In this document: piece by piece, positions 50,022 to 59,276 of the stretch
Layout of the letters: each line of letters opens with the position of its first letter
Numbering within the stretch: position 1 is the first letter of the stretch
Source of the DNA: GWE2-51-13 sp041736705
Lineage (GTDB): Bacteria > Bacillota_I > Bacilli_A > Erysipelotrichales > Erysipelotrichaceae
Assembly: GCA_041736705.1 (NCBI GenBank)
Contig: JBGSTC010000029.1
Location: forward strand, 1 to 64,000
Length of the DNA: 64,000 nucleotides
Direction: 5' to 3'
Position numbers and translations under genes: made by a program
Notes under the pieces: generated by a model
What the model was told of the DNA's origin: nothing
Databases searched by the model: none
The model's input: only the letters and a program-made list of their open reading frames with translations

Positions 50022-51134
50022 ATGATTATCGGATGCGTCAAAGAAATAAAGAAACATGAATACCGCGTAGGGCTTACCCCCCAGCATGCTTTCAACTACA
50101 TCGAACACGGGCACACCGTCCTGATCGAGAAAAACGCGGGGATCGGTTCAGGGTTCTCGGATGATGAATACGTCAAACTGGGTGCCGTGATGATCGATAC
50201 CGCCGAAGAAGTCTGGGCGAGAGCCGAAATGATCATCAAAGTCAAAGAACCTCTGCCGGCCGAGTATCCCTTGATTCGTGAAAACCAGATTCTATTCACC
50301 TATCTTCATTTAGCCGCGGACAAGAAACTGACCTTGGCGATGATGGAAAGCAAGGCGATCGGAATCGCCTATGAAACCATCGTAGACCGTACGGGAGGTC
50401 TGCCATTACTGAAACCGATGAGTGAAATCGCCGGCCGCCTAAGTGTCCAAGAAGGCGCGAAATACCTTGAGAAACCTTTCGGGGGCGCTGGGGTGTTATT
50501 GGCGGGCGTCCCGGGCGTCCGTAAAGGCCATGTCATGGTCGTCGGCGGGGGAACCGTCGGGACCAACGCGGTGCAGATCGCGATCGGCATGGGTGCGGAT
50601 GTCAGCGTCTTTGACCGCAACATCGATCGTCTATGCGAATTGGACCAACTTTTCGGAAGCCGTATCCAAACCGTGTACAGTACGCCGGCAAGCATCCGCG
50701 AATATTTGCGTAAAGCGGACGTCGTCATCGGTGCCGTCTTGATCCCGGGTGCCAGCGCACCGAAAGTCATCACCAAAGACATGCTATCCTTGATGCGTAA
50801 GGGCAGCGTTTTGGTGGACGTCGCGGTCGACCAGGGCGGATGCTTCGAAACGACGCATGCGACCTACCATGACGCTCCGACGTTTGAGATCGACGGGATC
50901 ATCCATTATTGCGTCGCCAACATGCCGGGTGCGGTACCCCGCACATCGACGATCGCGCTGACCAACGCGACTTTGCGTTACGGTTTGCTGATCGCCGACA
51001 ACGGCGTAAAGAAAGCCATCATGAAAGAACCCGGCTTGATCGCCGGCATCAATACCTGTCAGGGAAAATTGACCTATGAAGCGGTCGCGACAGCCCTGGA
51101 TCTAGAATTCACCCCTTATACGGAACTTTGTTAG
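50022..51134 (+). CDS. ald: Alanine dehydrogenase
   Basis: A 370-residue NAD-dependent enzyme interconverting L-alanine with pyruvate and ammonium. ATG 50022 is chosen since AGGAGA lies 6 bases upstream (an in-frame ATG at 50007 is part of that site). CVKEIKKHEYRVGLTP with the substrate arginine at the N-terminus, VKEPLPAEY with the catalytic lysine near 74, FTYLHLAADK with the catalytic histidine near 96, and the cofactor fold VVGGGTVGTNA near 172. First gene of a likely four-gene operon. Confidence 0.95.
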   Translation: MIIGCVKEIKKHEYRVGLTPQHAFNYIEHGHTVLIEKNAGIGSGFSDDEYVKLGAVMIDTAEEVWARAEMIIKVKEPLPAEYPLIRENQILFTYLHLAADKKLTLAMMESKAIGIAYETIVDRTGGLPLLKPMSEIAGRLSVQEGAKYLEKPFGGAGVLLAGVPGVRKGHVMVVGGGTVGTNAVQIAIGMGADVSVFDRNIDRLCELDQLFGSRIQTVYSTPASIREYLRKADVVIGAVLIPGASAPKVITKDMLSLMRKGSVLVDVAVDQGGCFETTHATYHDAPTFEIDGIIHYCVANMPGAVPRTSTIALTNATLRYGLLIADNGVKKAIMKEPGLIAGINTCQGKLTYEAVATALDLEFTPYTELC

Positions 51135-51147
51135 TCAGGAGTACGAA

Positions 51148-52647
51148 ATGTACCATCATTCCGATTTGAAACGCTTTTTCTATTGCCCGCGTTTATTCTG
51201 GAGCTACAACCGCGAACCGAGGGAATCGTTTCGCCGTTTCGTTCGTATGGATCGTTCGATCAGCGATTGTCTGATCGAAAAACTCGGAATCACCAATGCA
51301 TTCACCGCCGTGAAGGGAATCGACGTCACGGCTGTTTTGCATGCGATGGAAACCCACGATTGGATTTTGAAGGGGCGTTTCGAAGCCGATGGCCTACGGG
51401 TCAAGATCCCGGCCATCCGCAAGGTCGACAATGGTTGGGATGTCTATTTCACCTACATGGGCAACCTCCCCAAGGCCGACGACGTCCGCTTCTATGCCAA
51501 CCATTGCTGGGTACTGGACCGGCAAGGCATCCGGATCAACGAGATCCGGATCGTTCATTTCAACCATCATTATGTCAAAGAGGAAACGCTTGACCTGAAT
51601 GCCTGTCTGATGGTGTCCGATGTCTTCTATAAGCCCAACGGGCAAGCCCATGTCAATATCACCCAGAAGGTAAAAGAGAAGATGCGCGACCTGAAACCCG
51701 CGCTGGACGCGATGTTCGCGGTCGACGCATGGGAAGATTATCCGATCACGCTGGAGGAATGCCCGTATACGGTCCGTTGCGACCATTATGAGAAATGCTT
51801 CTATGCGGACGCCCCGATGCCCGACCATTCCGTCGTCTTTTTGACCCAGGCTTCCCGTCGGCAGGAAATGATCGAAATGGGGATCCAGCATCTCAGCGAC
51901 ATCCCTTTGGACATGATCGAAGGGACGCGCATCCAGTTCGCCCAGATCATGGCGGATCGTCTTGGCGGTTTGTTCGCGGACCGCAACGCCTTGGACCATT
52001 GGCTAAACCAAACCAAGGCAGGACCGATTTCCTTTCTTGATTTCGAATGGGATACCTACGCTTTACCGCCGTATCAAGGGATGCGTCCTTTCGACGTCCT
52101 TCCGTTTCAATATTCACTCCATGTCTTGGAAAACGGTGTCCTGCGCCATATGGAATTCCTGGGAACCCAGGACTGCCGGCTCGGCTTCATCGAGAACCTA
52201 TTGAAGGAACTTCCTGAAGAGGGGACGGTCTATGCCTACAACGCGATGGGTGCCGAAGCCATCCGGCTCAAGGAATTGGCACGCCAATTCCCGCAGTACG
52301 CCGATCGACTCGAAGCCATCATCTTGCGTATGCGCGATTTGGCGGAACCTTTCATCGCAGGTTCGGTCTACGATCTGAAAATGCGTGGGAATTTTTCGCT
52401 TAAGAAAATCATCCAGGCGATCAACCCCGATTTATCCTATTCGCAGCTCTCGATTCAACACGGCATGGAAGCGGTCTATCAGTACCGTGAAATGGAAGAC
52501 TCGGAAGATGAAGACGATGGTCAAAGCAAGAAGGAATTATTGGAATACTGTTCGATGGATACCTATGCGATGGTGGAAATCTATCGCTGGCTGATTTCGT
52601 TGGTCGGGCAAAAAGAAGCGCCGATCGACGAAAACGAGATACAATAG
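51148..52647 (+). CDS. DUF2779-domain protein (putative nuclease)
   Basis: A 499-residue protein, 13 bases after ald, with CAGGAG before the ATG. The N-terminal part begins HHSDLKRFFYCPRLFW, as in Cas4/RecB-like nuclease families, and has a cysteine cluster CPYTVRCDHYEKC near 210. The C-terminal DUF2779 domain shows FLDFEWDTY near 297, LPFQYSLHV near 325, VYAYNAMGAEA near 365 and LEYCSMDTYAMVEIYRW near 465; these acidic motifs resemble a DEDD-type RNase-H-fold exonuclease. Biochemical role unknown. A nuclease is inferred from the fold and motifs. Confidence 0.8.
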   Translation: MYHHSDLKRFFYCPRLFWSYNREPRESFRRFVRMDRSISDCLIEKLGITNAFTAVKGIDVTAVLHAMETHDWILKGRFEADGLRVKIPAIRKVDNGWDVYFTYMGNLPKADDVRFYANHCWVLDRQGIRINEIRIVHFNHHYVKEETLDLNACLMVSDVFYKPNGQAHVNITQKVKEKMRDLKPALDAMFAVDAWEDYPITLEECPYTVRCDHYEKCFYADAPMPDHSVVFLTQASRRQEMIEMGIQHLSDIPLDMIEGTRIQFAQIMADRLGGLFADRNALDHWLNQTKAGPISFLDFEWDTYALPPYQGMRPFDVLPFQYSLHVLENGVLRHMEFLGTQDCRLGFIENLLKELPEEGTVYAYNAMGAEAIRLKELARQFPQYADRLEAIILRMRDLAEPFIAGSVYDLKMRGNFSLKKIIQAINPDLSYSQLSIQHGMEAVYQYREMEDSEDEDDGQSKKELLEYCSMDTYAMVEIYRWLISLVGQKEAPIDENEIQ

Positions 52648-52672
52648 ACACAACAAGAATCGAGGTGGCACG

Positions 52673-53647
52673 ATGCCCAATATCGCAACCCACGGATTGT
52701 TGGCGCAGGATGTGTTGGACAACGCACCGTTTACCCGCTTGGCCCAACTCATCGAACGCTATCCCAAGGCTTATTTCCTTGGGTCCAACGGACCGGATAT
52801 CCTTTTCTATTACCATTCTTTACCTTGGCAGTCCAAAGCCGGGGCGGATCGTTTCAACCGTATGGGGAATCTCGTCCATTCGCAAAAGATCGACGAATTC
52901 TACCGTAAAGCCGTCGAAATCATCCAATCGACCCCCCATGGCGACTTAAGGCAAATCATGACGGTATATCTGGCCGGGCACTTGACCCATTGGAGTCTGG
53001 ATACGGTCGCGCATCCCTATGTCTTCTATAAAACCGGCGCCATCCAAGGCGACACGAAATACTGGCATTTCCGCCTAGAAAGCATGATCGATACCTTGAT
53101 GGTCAAACAGACCAAAGGCTATTTATTATCGAAATTCGACATGCCGTCGTTGGTGAAAGTCGATGAAACCACGAAGGAAGCGGTCGCGAAACTGTATCGA
53201 CCGATCTTGTCGGAAGTCTTCGGCCAAGAAGCCAGCGAAGAAGAACTGAAGGAATGCGTCACATCGATCCATACCTTGGCGACCTACTTATACGACCCCT
53301 ATACGATTAAATTCCCGCTTGTCCAACTGGGTGAAAGCCTGTTGGGGGTGAAATGGAAATTCTCCGGCCACATCGTCACAGGGAAGATGGATCTCAAACG
53401 CGATATCCTGAACCTGAACCATGCGACATGGAAGCATCCTTGCGATGCGACGAAGGGATCCGACGAATCTTTCATCGACCTCTATCACAGCGCGATACAG
53501 CGCGCCACGGGGGTCCTATGCGCCCTTAACGACGTCTTGTTTAAAGAGAACATCGTCGACCAACTCATCGGTCTACTCGATGACCGTACCTACGACACCG
53601 GCTTGAAGAACCCGCCGGAAATGAAACACTACGATCCGATCTACTAG
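52673..53647 (+). CDS. Zinc-dependent phospholipase C family protein
   Basis: A 324-residue protein, 25 bases after the previous stop, with GAGGTGG before the ATG. The N-terminal histidine (PNIATHG) and later clusters GSNGPDILFYY, AGHLTHWSLDTVAHPY near 105 and HFRLESMIDT near 130 are the metal-binding pattern of the zinc-dependent phospholipase C superfamily (PF00882). It lacks a signal peptide, unlike secreted toxins, so it is probably a cytoplasmic hydrolase of unknown substrate. Confidence 0.82.
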   Translation: MPNIATHGLLAQDVLDNAPFTRLAQLIERYPKAYFLGSNGPDILFYYHSLPWQSKAGADRFNRMGNLVHSQKIDEFYRKAVEIIQSTPHGDLRQIMTVYLAGHLTHWSLDTVAHPYVFYKTGAIQGDTKYWHFRLESMIDTLMVKQTKGYLLSKFDMPSLVKVDETTKEAVAKLYRPILSEVFGQEASEEELKECVTSIHTLATYLYDPYTIKFPLVQLGESLLGVKWKFSGHIVTGKMDLKRDILNLNHATWKHPCDATKGSDESFIDLYHSAIQRATGVLCALNDVLFKENIVDQLIGLLDDRTYDTGLKNPPEMKHYDPIY

Positions 53648-53658
53648 GGGAGGAAACT

Positions 53659-54597
53659 ATGCGCATCTGCGACCTGCATGCGGACATCGGAATGGATGTC
53701 CTAAGCAAACACCGTAAAGGTGAGAAGAATGTATTACGAAAACACCATATCGATAAGTTGAAGCAAGGGGAGATCGGTTGGGTCGGGATGGCTTGTTTCT
53801 TCGAAGGTCATGAAACGATGGACGATTTCAAGGCGATGATCCAAACCTTACGCAAAGAAATCCTGAACAATCCGGAAACCTTGCAGTTGTATACCGGCGG
53901 AAATCCGCACGAAACGAAACTCAACGTTATGATCACGGTGGAAGGCATGTGCCCCATCCAGGAACGCATCCCCTCGACCATCCGATGGATGCATCGTCAA
54001 GGCGTACGCGTCGCGTCACTTAGCTGGAACGATGAGAACACCTTGTCGACCGGCGTCAAAGGCAACCCGTCAAGAGGCTTGACCCTTCAAGGGCAACTCG
54101 CCGTCAAGACCATGAACCAAGTCGGAATCATCGTCGATGTCTCCCATGCCTCCGAAAAAAGTTTCTGGGACATCCTGCGCGTCAGCCAAGCCCCGATGAT
54201 CGCCACCCACAGCAACGCCCGTCGGTTGGCCAACGCGGAACGCAACCTCAGCGACCAGCAAATCAAAGCGATCGCCGCCCAGCACGGTTTGATCGGACTG
54301 GTGGCGGCACGCCACTTCATTTCATCGGAAGTCGGCATGCAAACGGCGGATACGCTCGCCAAACATGCCCGCCATATCGTGGACATCGCGGGGATCGACG
54401 TCCTGTCGATCGGCTTCGACTACATGGATTTCCTTGAAGGACCCTTCGGGACATCCGCCATGGCGAGCGACCTTCAAGACGCGACCCAGTCGCAAAACCT
54501 CATCCAAGCTCTGCTGTATAACGGTTTCAGCGAAGAAGAAACCGAAAAGATCGCCTGGGGAAACGCCGCATCGTTCTTTGAAAAAAACCTGAAATAA
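53659..54597 (+). CDS. Membrane dipeptidase family (peptidase M19)
   Basis: A 312-residue metallopeptidase with GGGGAGG before the ATG. DLHADIG (first zinc ligands) is at 4-10, VEGMCP carries the bridging glutamate near 95, and IVDVSHAS near 160, IATHSNARRLA near 177 and IGFDYMDFLEG near 250 complete the M19 pattern. It splits dipeptides, often with a C-terminal D-residue. It lacks a signal peptide. Last gene of the ald-DUF2779-PLC-M19 run. Confidence 0.92.
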   Translation: MRICDLHADIGMDVLSKHRKGEKNVLRKHHIDKLKQGEIGWVGMACFFEGHETMDDFKAMIQTLRKEILNNPETLQLYTGGNPHETKLNVMITVEGMCPIQERIPSTIRWMHRQGVRVASLSWNDENTLSTGVKGNPSRGLTLQGQLAVKTMNQVGIIVDVSHASEKSFWDILRVSQAPMIATHSNARRLANAERNLSDQQIKAIAAQHGLIGLVAARHFISSEVGMQTADTLAKHARHIVDIAGIDVLSIGFDYMDFLEGPFGTSAMASDLQDATQSQNLIQALLYNGFSEEETEKIAWGNAASFFEKNLK

Positions 54598-54677
54598 AAA
54601 AAGAGCGCTTTTTTCGCTCACAAGAAAAGTATAGCACAATTCGCCGTAAATCAATAGACTCACATGGAACGTCGATA

Positions 54678-54694
54678 ACAGGTATAATACCTGT
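54678..54694 (+). promoter_or_regulatory. hpf -10 element embedded in a perfect palindrome
   Basis: TATAAT (54683-54688) lies inside ACAGGTAT-A-ATACCTGT, two 8-base arms around one base. The SD AAGGAGGAG follows immediately, so the transcript leader would be very short. Confidence 0.5.
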
Positions 54695-54709
54695 AAGGAG
54701 GAGTTGTTT

Positions 54710-55249
54710 ATGAAACTCAATATTCACGGAAAGAATGTTACGATTACCGAGGCGATGGAAAACCGGACGACTAAGAAACTCTCATTCTTGGATAAGTACT
54801 TCATGATCGATGAAGATACCGAAGCCAACGTTAGCGTCAAGGTGAATCCGACCAACCTGAAGGTAGAAGTGACGATCGTCACAAAGATCGGTCTGCTTCG
54901 CGCCGAAGTGGTTCACGAGGATTATTACGCCGCCGTGGATTTAGCCATCGATAAGCTGGAAGACCAGATCCGCCGTCAGAAAACACGGCTCTCGCGTCGT
55001 CATCGCGAGAAACTCTCGGTCAACTTCGCCGAATCCGTCAGTGTCGAAGCTTCCAAAGTCAAGGAAGAGCCGGTCCGTACGAAAGCGATCGTGGCGCAGA
55101 AGATGGTCTTGGATGAAGCCATCATGCAGATGGAAATGCTGGGTCATTCCTTCTTCATCTACACCGATGAGGAAACCGATGAAATCGCCGTCGTCTACAA
55201 ACGTCTGGCCGGCGGATACGGTTTACTGGAGACGTCGAAAGAAGCATAA
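54710..55249 (+). CDS. hpf: Ribosome hibernation promoting factor, long form
   Basis: A 179-residue protein. ATG 54710 is 6 bases after AAGGAGGAG. The N-terminal HPF/RaiA domain (about 1-105; MKLNIHGKNVTITEAMENRTTKKL and DYYAAVDLAIDKLEDQIRRQK) binds the 30S decoding centre. A linker leads to the C-terminal domain (about 120-178; AQKMVLDEAIMQMEMLGHSFFIYTD) that dimerises 70S ribosomes into 100S particles. Its tightly placed promoter palindrome suggests regulation. Confidence 0.96.
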   Translation: MKLNIHGKNVTITEAMENRTTKKLSFLDKYFMIDEDTEANVSVKVNPTNLKVEVTIVTKIGLLRAEVVHEDYYAAVDLAIDKLEDQIRRQKTRLSRRHREKLSVNFAESVSVEASKVKEEPVRTKAIVAQKMVLDEAIMQMEMLGHSFFIYTDEETDEIAVVYKRLAGGYGLLETSKEA

Positions 55250-55259
55250 AAACAAAGCC

Positions 55260-55287
55260 AAGGACGGTAAATCGCCGTCCTTTTCTA
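55260..55287 (+). terminator. Intrinsic terminator after hpf
   Basis: An 8-bp stem AAGGACGG/CCGTCCTT is followed by TTCTATT. Confidence 0.65.
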
Positions 55288-55314
55288 TTGAACAGGGGTT
55301 AAATGTGATATAAT
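55288..55314 (+). promoter_or_regulatory. Promoter of sepF (extended -10)
   Basis: TTGAAC at 55288-55293 and TGATATAAT ending at 55314. The 15-base spacer is short, but the TGn extension compensates. Confidence 0.6.
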
Positions 55315-55338
55315 TGATAAAAATAGCAGGAGGTATCT

Positions 55339-55740
55339 ATGTCGTTACGTAAGAAACTCAAGGATTTCATCGCACCCATCGAGGAAGATGAAGTATTGGA
55401 ATTGGATGAAGAAGAATCGGCACGCATCAGCGAGTACGAACAACCTCAAAACAAGACGCTAAGCAAAGTCAATCTGGACACCAAGATGGTGCTGTTCGAG
55501 CCACGTTCGTTCGATGAGGCCGAAGAAGTGGCGAAACATCTGAAAGAACGCCGCGCAGCCGTCGTCAACCTACATCGTCTACCGCGTGATTTCGCCCAAC
55601 GGACGATCGACTTCCTTACCGGCGTCGTATTCGCGCTGGACGGTTCGATCCAAAAGATCGGACACAACGTCATCCTCTGCACCCCGAAATCGATCGGTGT
55701 CCACGGGAAGATCAGTCTGGACGGCGAAGACGAAGAATAA
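55339..55740 (+). CDS. sepF: Cell division protein SepF
   Basis: A 133-residue FtsZ-bundling membrane-anchor protein. An amphipathic N-terminus (MSLRKKLKDFIAP), an acidic linker, then the SepF core: VLFEPRSFDEAEEVAKHLKE, VVNLHRLPRDFAQRTIDFLTG and a final strand IGHNVILCTPK. GGAGGT lies upstream of the ATG. Together with divIVA and ileS it forms the usual distal part of the division cluster, though ylmG and ylmH are absent. Confidence 0.94.
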   Translation: MSLRKKLKDFIAPIEEDEVLELDEEESARISEYEQPQNKTLSKVNLDTKMVLFEPRSFDEAEEVAKHLKERRAAVVNLHRLPRDFAQRTIDFLTGVVFALDGSIQKIGHNVILCTPKSIGVHGKISLDGEDEE

Positions 55741-55748
55741 ACGACAAC

Positions 55749-55777
55749 TTGAAGTTTGGATGAGCCTATGGCATAAT
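55749..55777 (+). promoter_or_regulatory. Promoter of divIVA
   Basis: TTGAAG at 55749-55754 and CATAAT at 55772-55777 have a 17-base spacer. Confidence 0.5.
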
Positions 55778-55805
55778 ATCGTTGCCTGCAAATCGGGGGT
55801 GTACC

Positions 55806-56294
55806 ATGAGTATCAATAAACCCAAGTTCCGTCTTATGAAAAACGGATATGATCGTTTTGCGGTGGATGATGCCGTGGACCGGTTGTTTTTCGAGAATGA
55901 GACGATGCGCAAACAACTGGATTCCTACCGCAGCCAAGTCAACCATGCGGGGGAACAGCTGAGCCAAATCAAAACACGCTACCAAGCGTTAATTTCCGAG
56001 TTGACCGTTCGCGAGAAAGCGGCGGACGACATCGCCCGCTTGGCTTTGAAAGAAGCCAACATCATCATCGACACGGCGCAAAACAACGCCGATACGATCG
56101 TGAGGGAAGCTCTTTCAACCGCCCGTTTCCTCTTGACGGAAATCGCGCGGATCGGACAGGACGCAAAGGATGTGAAGGTCGAGATGCAGATGAAGTTGCA
56201 GGCGCTGGCCAAGGCGCTGGAGGATTTCGAAATCCCCGAGATTCCGAATCCTGATTTCATAACCAAAGACGAAGAACAAGACAAGCCGCTTTGA
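55806..56294 (+). CDS. divIVA: DivIVA-domain protein
   Basis: A 162-residue coiled-coil protein that marks curved membrane or the division site. ATG 55806 follows GGGGGTG by about 5 bases. The N-terminal membrane-binding/DivIVA segment FRLMKNGYDRFAVDDAVDRLF is at about 7-27, and heptad-like helices occupy about 30-145. It is shorter than Bacillus homologues and sits between sepF and ileS as in many Gram-positives. Confidence 0.88.
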   Translation: MSINKPKFRLMKNGYDRFAVDDAVDRLFFENETMRKQLDSYRSQVNHAGEQLSQIKTRYQALISELTVREKAADDIARLALKEANIIIDTAQNNADTIVREALSTARFLLTEIARIGQDAKDVKVEMQMKLQALAKALEDFEIPEIPNPDFITKDEEQDKPL

Positions 56295-56299
56295 GGCGT

Positions 56300-56476
56300 T
56301 TCAGAGACTTTCCGGTCGGTGCGAGGAAAGACACAATCAAAGGGGATATCACTTGGGAGTCGCGTTTCCGATACGTAGGAAACGCCGGTCACACCGTTAT
56401 CGTGTCGAGGTGCGGTCCGTATGGACCGAACTAAGGTGGTACCGCGTTATTACGTCCTTAGCAGGACGTTTTTTTA
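56300..56476 (+). promoter_or_regulatory. T-box riboswitch upstream of ileS
   Basis: Leader sensing uncharged tRNA-Ile. T-box core AAGGTGGTACCGCG at 56433-56446, competing terminator ACGTCCT/AGGACGT plus T7 at 56452-56476. A candidate ATC specifier is at 56348-56350. Hairpins GCGTTTCC/GGAAACGC and CGGTCC/GGACCG lie between. No separate promoter is obvious, so readthrough from divIVA is likely. Confidence 0.9.
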
Positions 56477-56493
56477 TGAAAAAGGAGAACAAC

Positions 56494-59208
56494 ATGGACT
56501 ACAAAGAAACGTTGTGGATGCCGGATACGGCGTTCGAGATGAGAGGGAACCTGACGAAGAAGGAACCGGATTTCCAGAAACGGTGGGATTCGATCAACCT
56601 CTATGAAAAAATGCTTGAAAAACGGGACGGCGCCCCGACCTTCGTCTTGCACGACGGTCCTCCCTATGCCAACGGGAACATCCATATCGGCCATGCCCTA
56701 AACAAGATCTTGAAGGACATGGTCGTCCGCAGCCGTTATCGCATGGGCTATCAGACGCCCTTCATCCCGGGTTGGGATACGCACGGACTTCCCATCGAAA
56801 GCGCGATGCAGAAACTGGGCTACAACCGCAAGGAAATGAGTGTCGCCCAATTTCGGAAACTATGCGGCGAATATGCCCAGGAACAAGTCCAGAAACAAAT
56901 GAAGGACATGAAAGCCCTGGGGACGGTCGCCGACTACGACCATCCCTACATCACCTATCAAAAGGAATTCGAAGCCATCCAGGTCGAGATCTTCGCGAAG
57001 ATGGCGCTTGACGGGATGATCTACAAAGGCTTGAAGCCGGTCTATTGGAGCCCATCTAGCGAAAGCGCCTTGGCGGAAGCCGAAATCGAATACCACGACA
57101 AGAAAGACCCGACGATTTTCGTCGCCTTCAATGTCGTCGACGGGAAAGGCATCCTCTCTGAGGACGTCCGTTTCGTCATCTGGACGACGACCCCTTGGAC
57201 CATCCCGGCCAACCTCGCGATCTGTTTGAATAAAGATCTGGAGTACGCCTTAATCGACAGCGAAAAAGGGAAGTTCATCTATCTTAAATCCTCGGCGCAA
57301 GTGTTGAGCGAGAAGTTCAAGTTCGAGTACTGGTCGATCGAAAAAACCTTCAAAGGCTATGAACTTGAAGGCATCTTGACCAAGCATCCGTTCTACGACC
57401 GTCACTCCGTCGTCATCCTGGGCGACCATGTCGAAGAAGACGGGACCGGTTGCGTTCATACCGCCCCCGGTCACGGCGTGGACGACTTTTTGGTCGGACA
57501 AAAATATGGCTTGGAAGCCTTCTGTCCGGTCGACGGTCATGGAAAGATGACGATCGAAGCCGGGGATTGGCTGGTCGGTCAATTCGTGGAAGACGCCAAT
57601 AAAACCATCACCAAGAAACTCGACGAACTCGGCGCATTGTTGGCGCTGGAGTGGATCACGCATAGCTACCCCCACGATTGGCGGACCAAGAAACCCGTCA
57701 TCTTCAGGGCGACCACCCAATGGTTCGCCTCCATCGCCATGATCCGTAGAGAACTCCTCGAACAGATCGATTCGGTCAACTGGATTCCGGAATGGGGTCA
57801 AGTCCGCTTATACAATATGATCAAAGACCGCGGGGACTGGTGCATCTCCCGTCAACGCGTCTGGGGCGTCCCGATCCCGATTTTCTATACCGAAGACGGA
57901 AACCCCGTCATGGACAAAGGCGTATTCGACCATGTGGCGAAACTGTTCAAGGAACACGGATCCAACGTCTGGTTCTCCTGGGATGCCAAAGACCTACTTC
58001 CCGCAGGATATACCAACATTGCTTCTCCCAACGGTGTCTTCACGAAAGAAACAGACATCATGGATGTTTGGTTCGACTCGGGTTCCTCCCATACCGCCGT
58101 CATCAAAGAACGCGGAGGGCAACTCCCGGTCGACTTGTATCTTGAAGGATCCGACCAATACCGCGGCTGGTTCAACAGTTCGCTGATCGTATCCACCGCC
58201 GTCCACGGACACGCCCCCTATAAAACCGTTTTATCCCATGGTTTCGTTCTTGACGGAAAAGGGGAAAAGATGAGTAAATCCCTCGGTAATACCGTCGAGC
58301 CCAATAAAGTCGTCCAATCCTCCGGGGCGGACATCCTGCGTCTTTGGGCGGCCTCCATCGCCTATCAATCCGATGTCCGTATCAGCGACGACCTCCTCAA
58401 ACAAGTCATGGAGAACTACCGCAAGATCCGCAACACCTTCCGTTTCATGTTGGGGAACATCAACCCCGCCGATTTCAAGGTCGAGAACCTTGTCTCCCCG
58501 GCATCCCTCACCACGGCCGACGCCCATGTGTTGGTCCTGCTGAACGATGTCATCCGCACGACGCTGGATGATTACCTCAACTATGACTTCATGTCCGTGG
58601 TCTCGACCATCTCCAACTTCATGACCAACACGATGTCCGCCTACTATCTCGACTATACCAAGGATATCCTCTACATCGAGAAAAAGGACGGAAATCGTCG
58701 TCGTCAAGTCCAAACCGTCCTCTACCATACCGTATCGGCACTGAACCGCCTGCTGGCCCCGATCCTGGTCCATACATCCGAGGAAGTCTTCGATCATTTC
58801 ATCCCGGGATCGGAATCGGTCCATCTGGGCGAGTTCCCTGAACCGCTCGAACTGACGGATGAAGAAAGCCTGAAAGAGGATTTCACCAAACTCTTCGACC
58901 TCCGGTCGGTCGTGTTCAAAGCCTTGGAAGAAGCGCGTAACACGAAGATCATCGGTAAGTCCTTGGAAGCGTCCATCCATGTCCGCATCCACCATCCTTT
59001 GGCCAAACTGGCGCAGAAACACCTCGGTGAAACCTTCGCCCAGTGGTGCATCGTCTCCAAGGCGACCCTTGAAAGTTCGGATGAAGAAGAAACCCGGGTC
59101 GACGTATCCGTCGCCCCCGGCGTCACTTGCCCGCGGTGCTGGAACGTGACCGAACATGGGGCCGAAGACGGACTCTGCCCGCGTTGTCAAAGCGTATTAT
59201 TCGGATAA
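56494..59208 (+). CDS. ileS: Isoleucyl-tRNA synthetase
   Basis: A 904-residue class I synthetase, bacterial type 1. ATG 56494 is 6 bases after AAAGGAG. HIGH motif GNIHIGHALN near 63, CP1 editing domain (about 190-400, WTTTPWTIPANLA), KMSKS loop GEKMSKSLGNTVEP near 590, tRNA-binding domain, and a C-terminal zinc finger CPRCW...CPRCQ near 880-900 as in the mupirocin-sensitive type. Terminator follows. Confidence 0.97.
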   Translation: MDYKETLWMPDTAFEMRGNLTKKEPDFQKRWDSINLYEKMLEKRDGAPTFVLHDGPPYANGNIHIGHALNKILKDMVVRSRYRMGYQTPFIPGWDTHGLPIESAMQKLGYNRKEMSVAQFRKLCGEYAQEQVQKQMKDMKALGTVADYDHPYITYQKEFEAIQVEIFAKMALDGMIYKGLKPVYWSPSSESALAEAEIEYHDKKDPTIFVAFNVVDGKGILSEDVRFVIWTTTPWTIPANLAICLNKDLEYALIDSEKGKFIYLKSSAQVLSEKFKFEYWSIEKTFKGYELEGILTKHPFYDRHSVVILGDHVEEDGTGCVHTAPGHGVDDFLVGQKYGLEAFCPVDGHGKMTIEAGDWLVGQFVEDANKTITKKLDELGALLALEWITHSYPHDWRTKKPVIFRATTQWFASIAMIRRELLEQIDSVNWIPEWGQVRLYNMIKDRGDWCISRQRVWGVPIPIFYTEDGNPVMDKGVFDHVAKLFKEHGSNVWFSWDAKDLLPAGYTNIASPNGVFTKETDIMDVWFDSGSSHTAVIKERGGQLPVDLYLEGSDQYRGWFNSSLIVSTAVHGHAPYKTVLSHGFVLDGKGEKMSKSLGNTVEPNKVVQSSGADILRLWAASIAYQSDVRISDDLLKQVMENYRKIRNTFRFMLGNINPADFKVENLVSPASLTTADAHVLVLLNDVIRTTLDDYLNYDFMSVVSTISNFMTNTMSAYYLDYTKDILYIEKKDGNRRRQVQTVLYHTVSALNRLLAPILVHTSEEVFDHFIPGSESVHLGEFPEPLELTDEESLKEDFTKLFDLRSVVFKALEEARNTKIIGKSLEASIHVRIHHPLAKLAQKHLGETFAQWCIVSKATLESSDEEETRVDVSVAPGVTCPRCWNVTEHGAEDGLCPRCQSVLFG

Positions 59209-59213
59209 ATCAG

Positions 59214-59244
59214 GAAACACGTCGCCGTACGTGTTTCTTTTTTT
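59214..59244 (+). terminator. Intrinsic terminator after ileS
   Basis: A 9-bp stem GAAACACGT/ACGTGTTTC with a 6-base loop is followed by T7. Confidence 0.85.
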
Positions 59245-59260
59245 GTTTATTCCATGAATC

Positions 59261-59269
59261 TGATATAAT
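59261..59269 (+). promoter_or_regulatory. Extended -10 promoter of the SpoU methyltransferase gene
   Basis: TGATATAAT is an extended -10. The expected transcript start falls on or just before the ATG at 59277, giving a leaderless mRNA. Confidence 0.45.
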
Positions 59270-59276
59270 GACGATG

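Noticed and set aside
54599..54620. Hairpin GAGCG/CGCTC after the M19 dipeptidase
   Set aside because: On the plus strand no T tract follows it. The T tract is on the minus strand, where no gene precedes it. Not called as a terminator.
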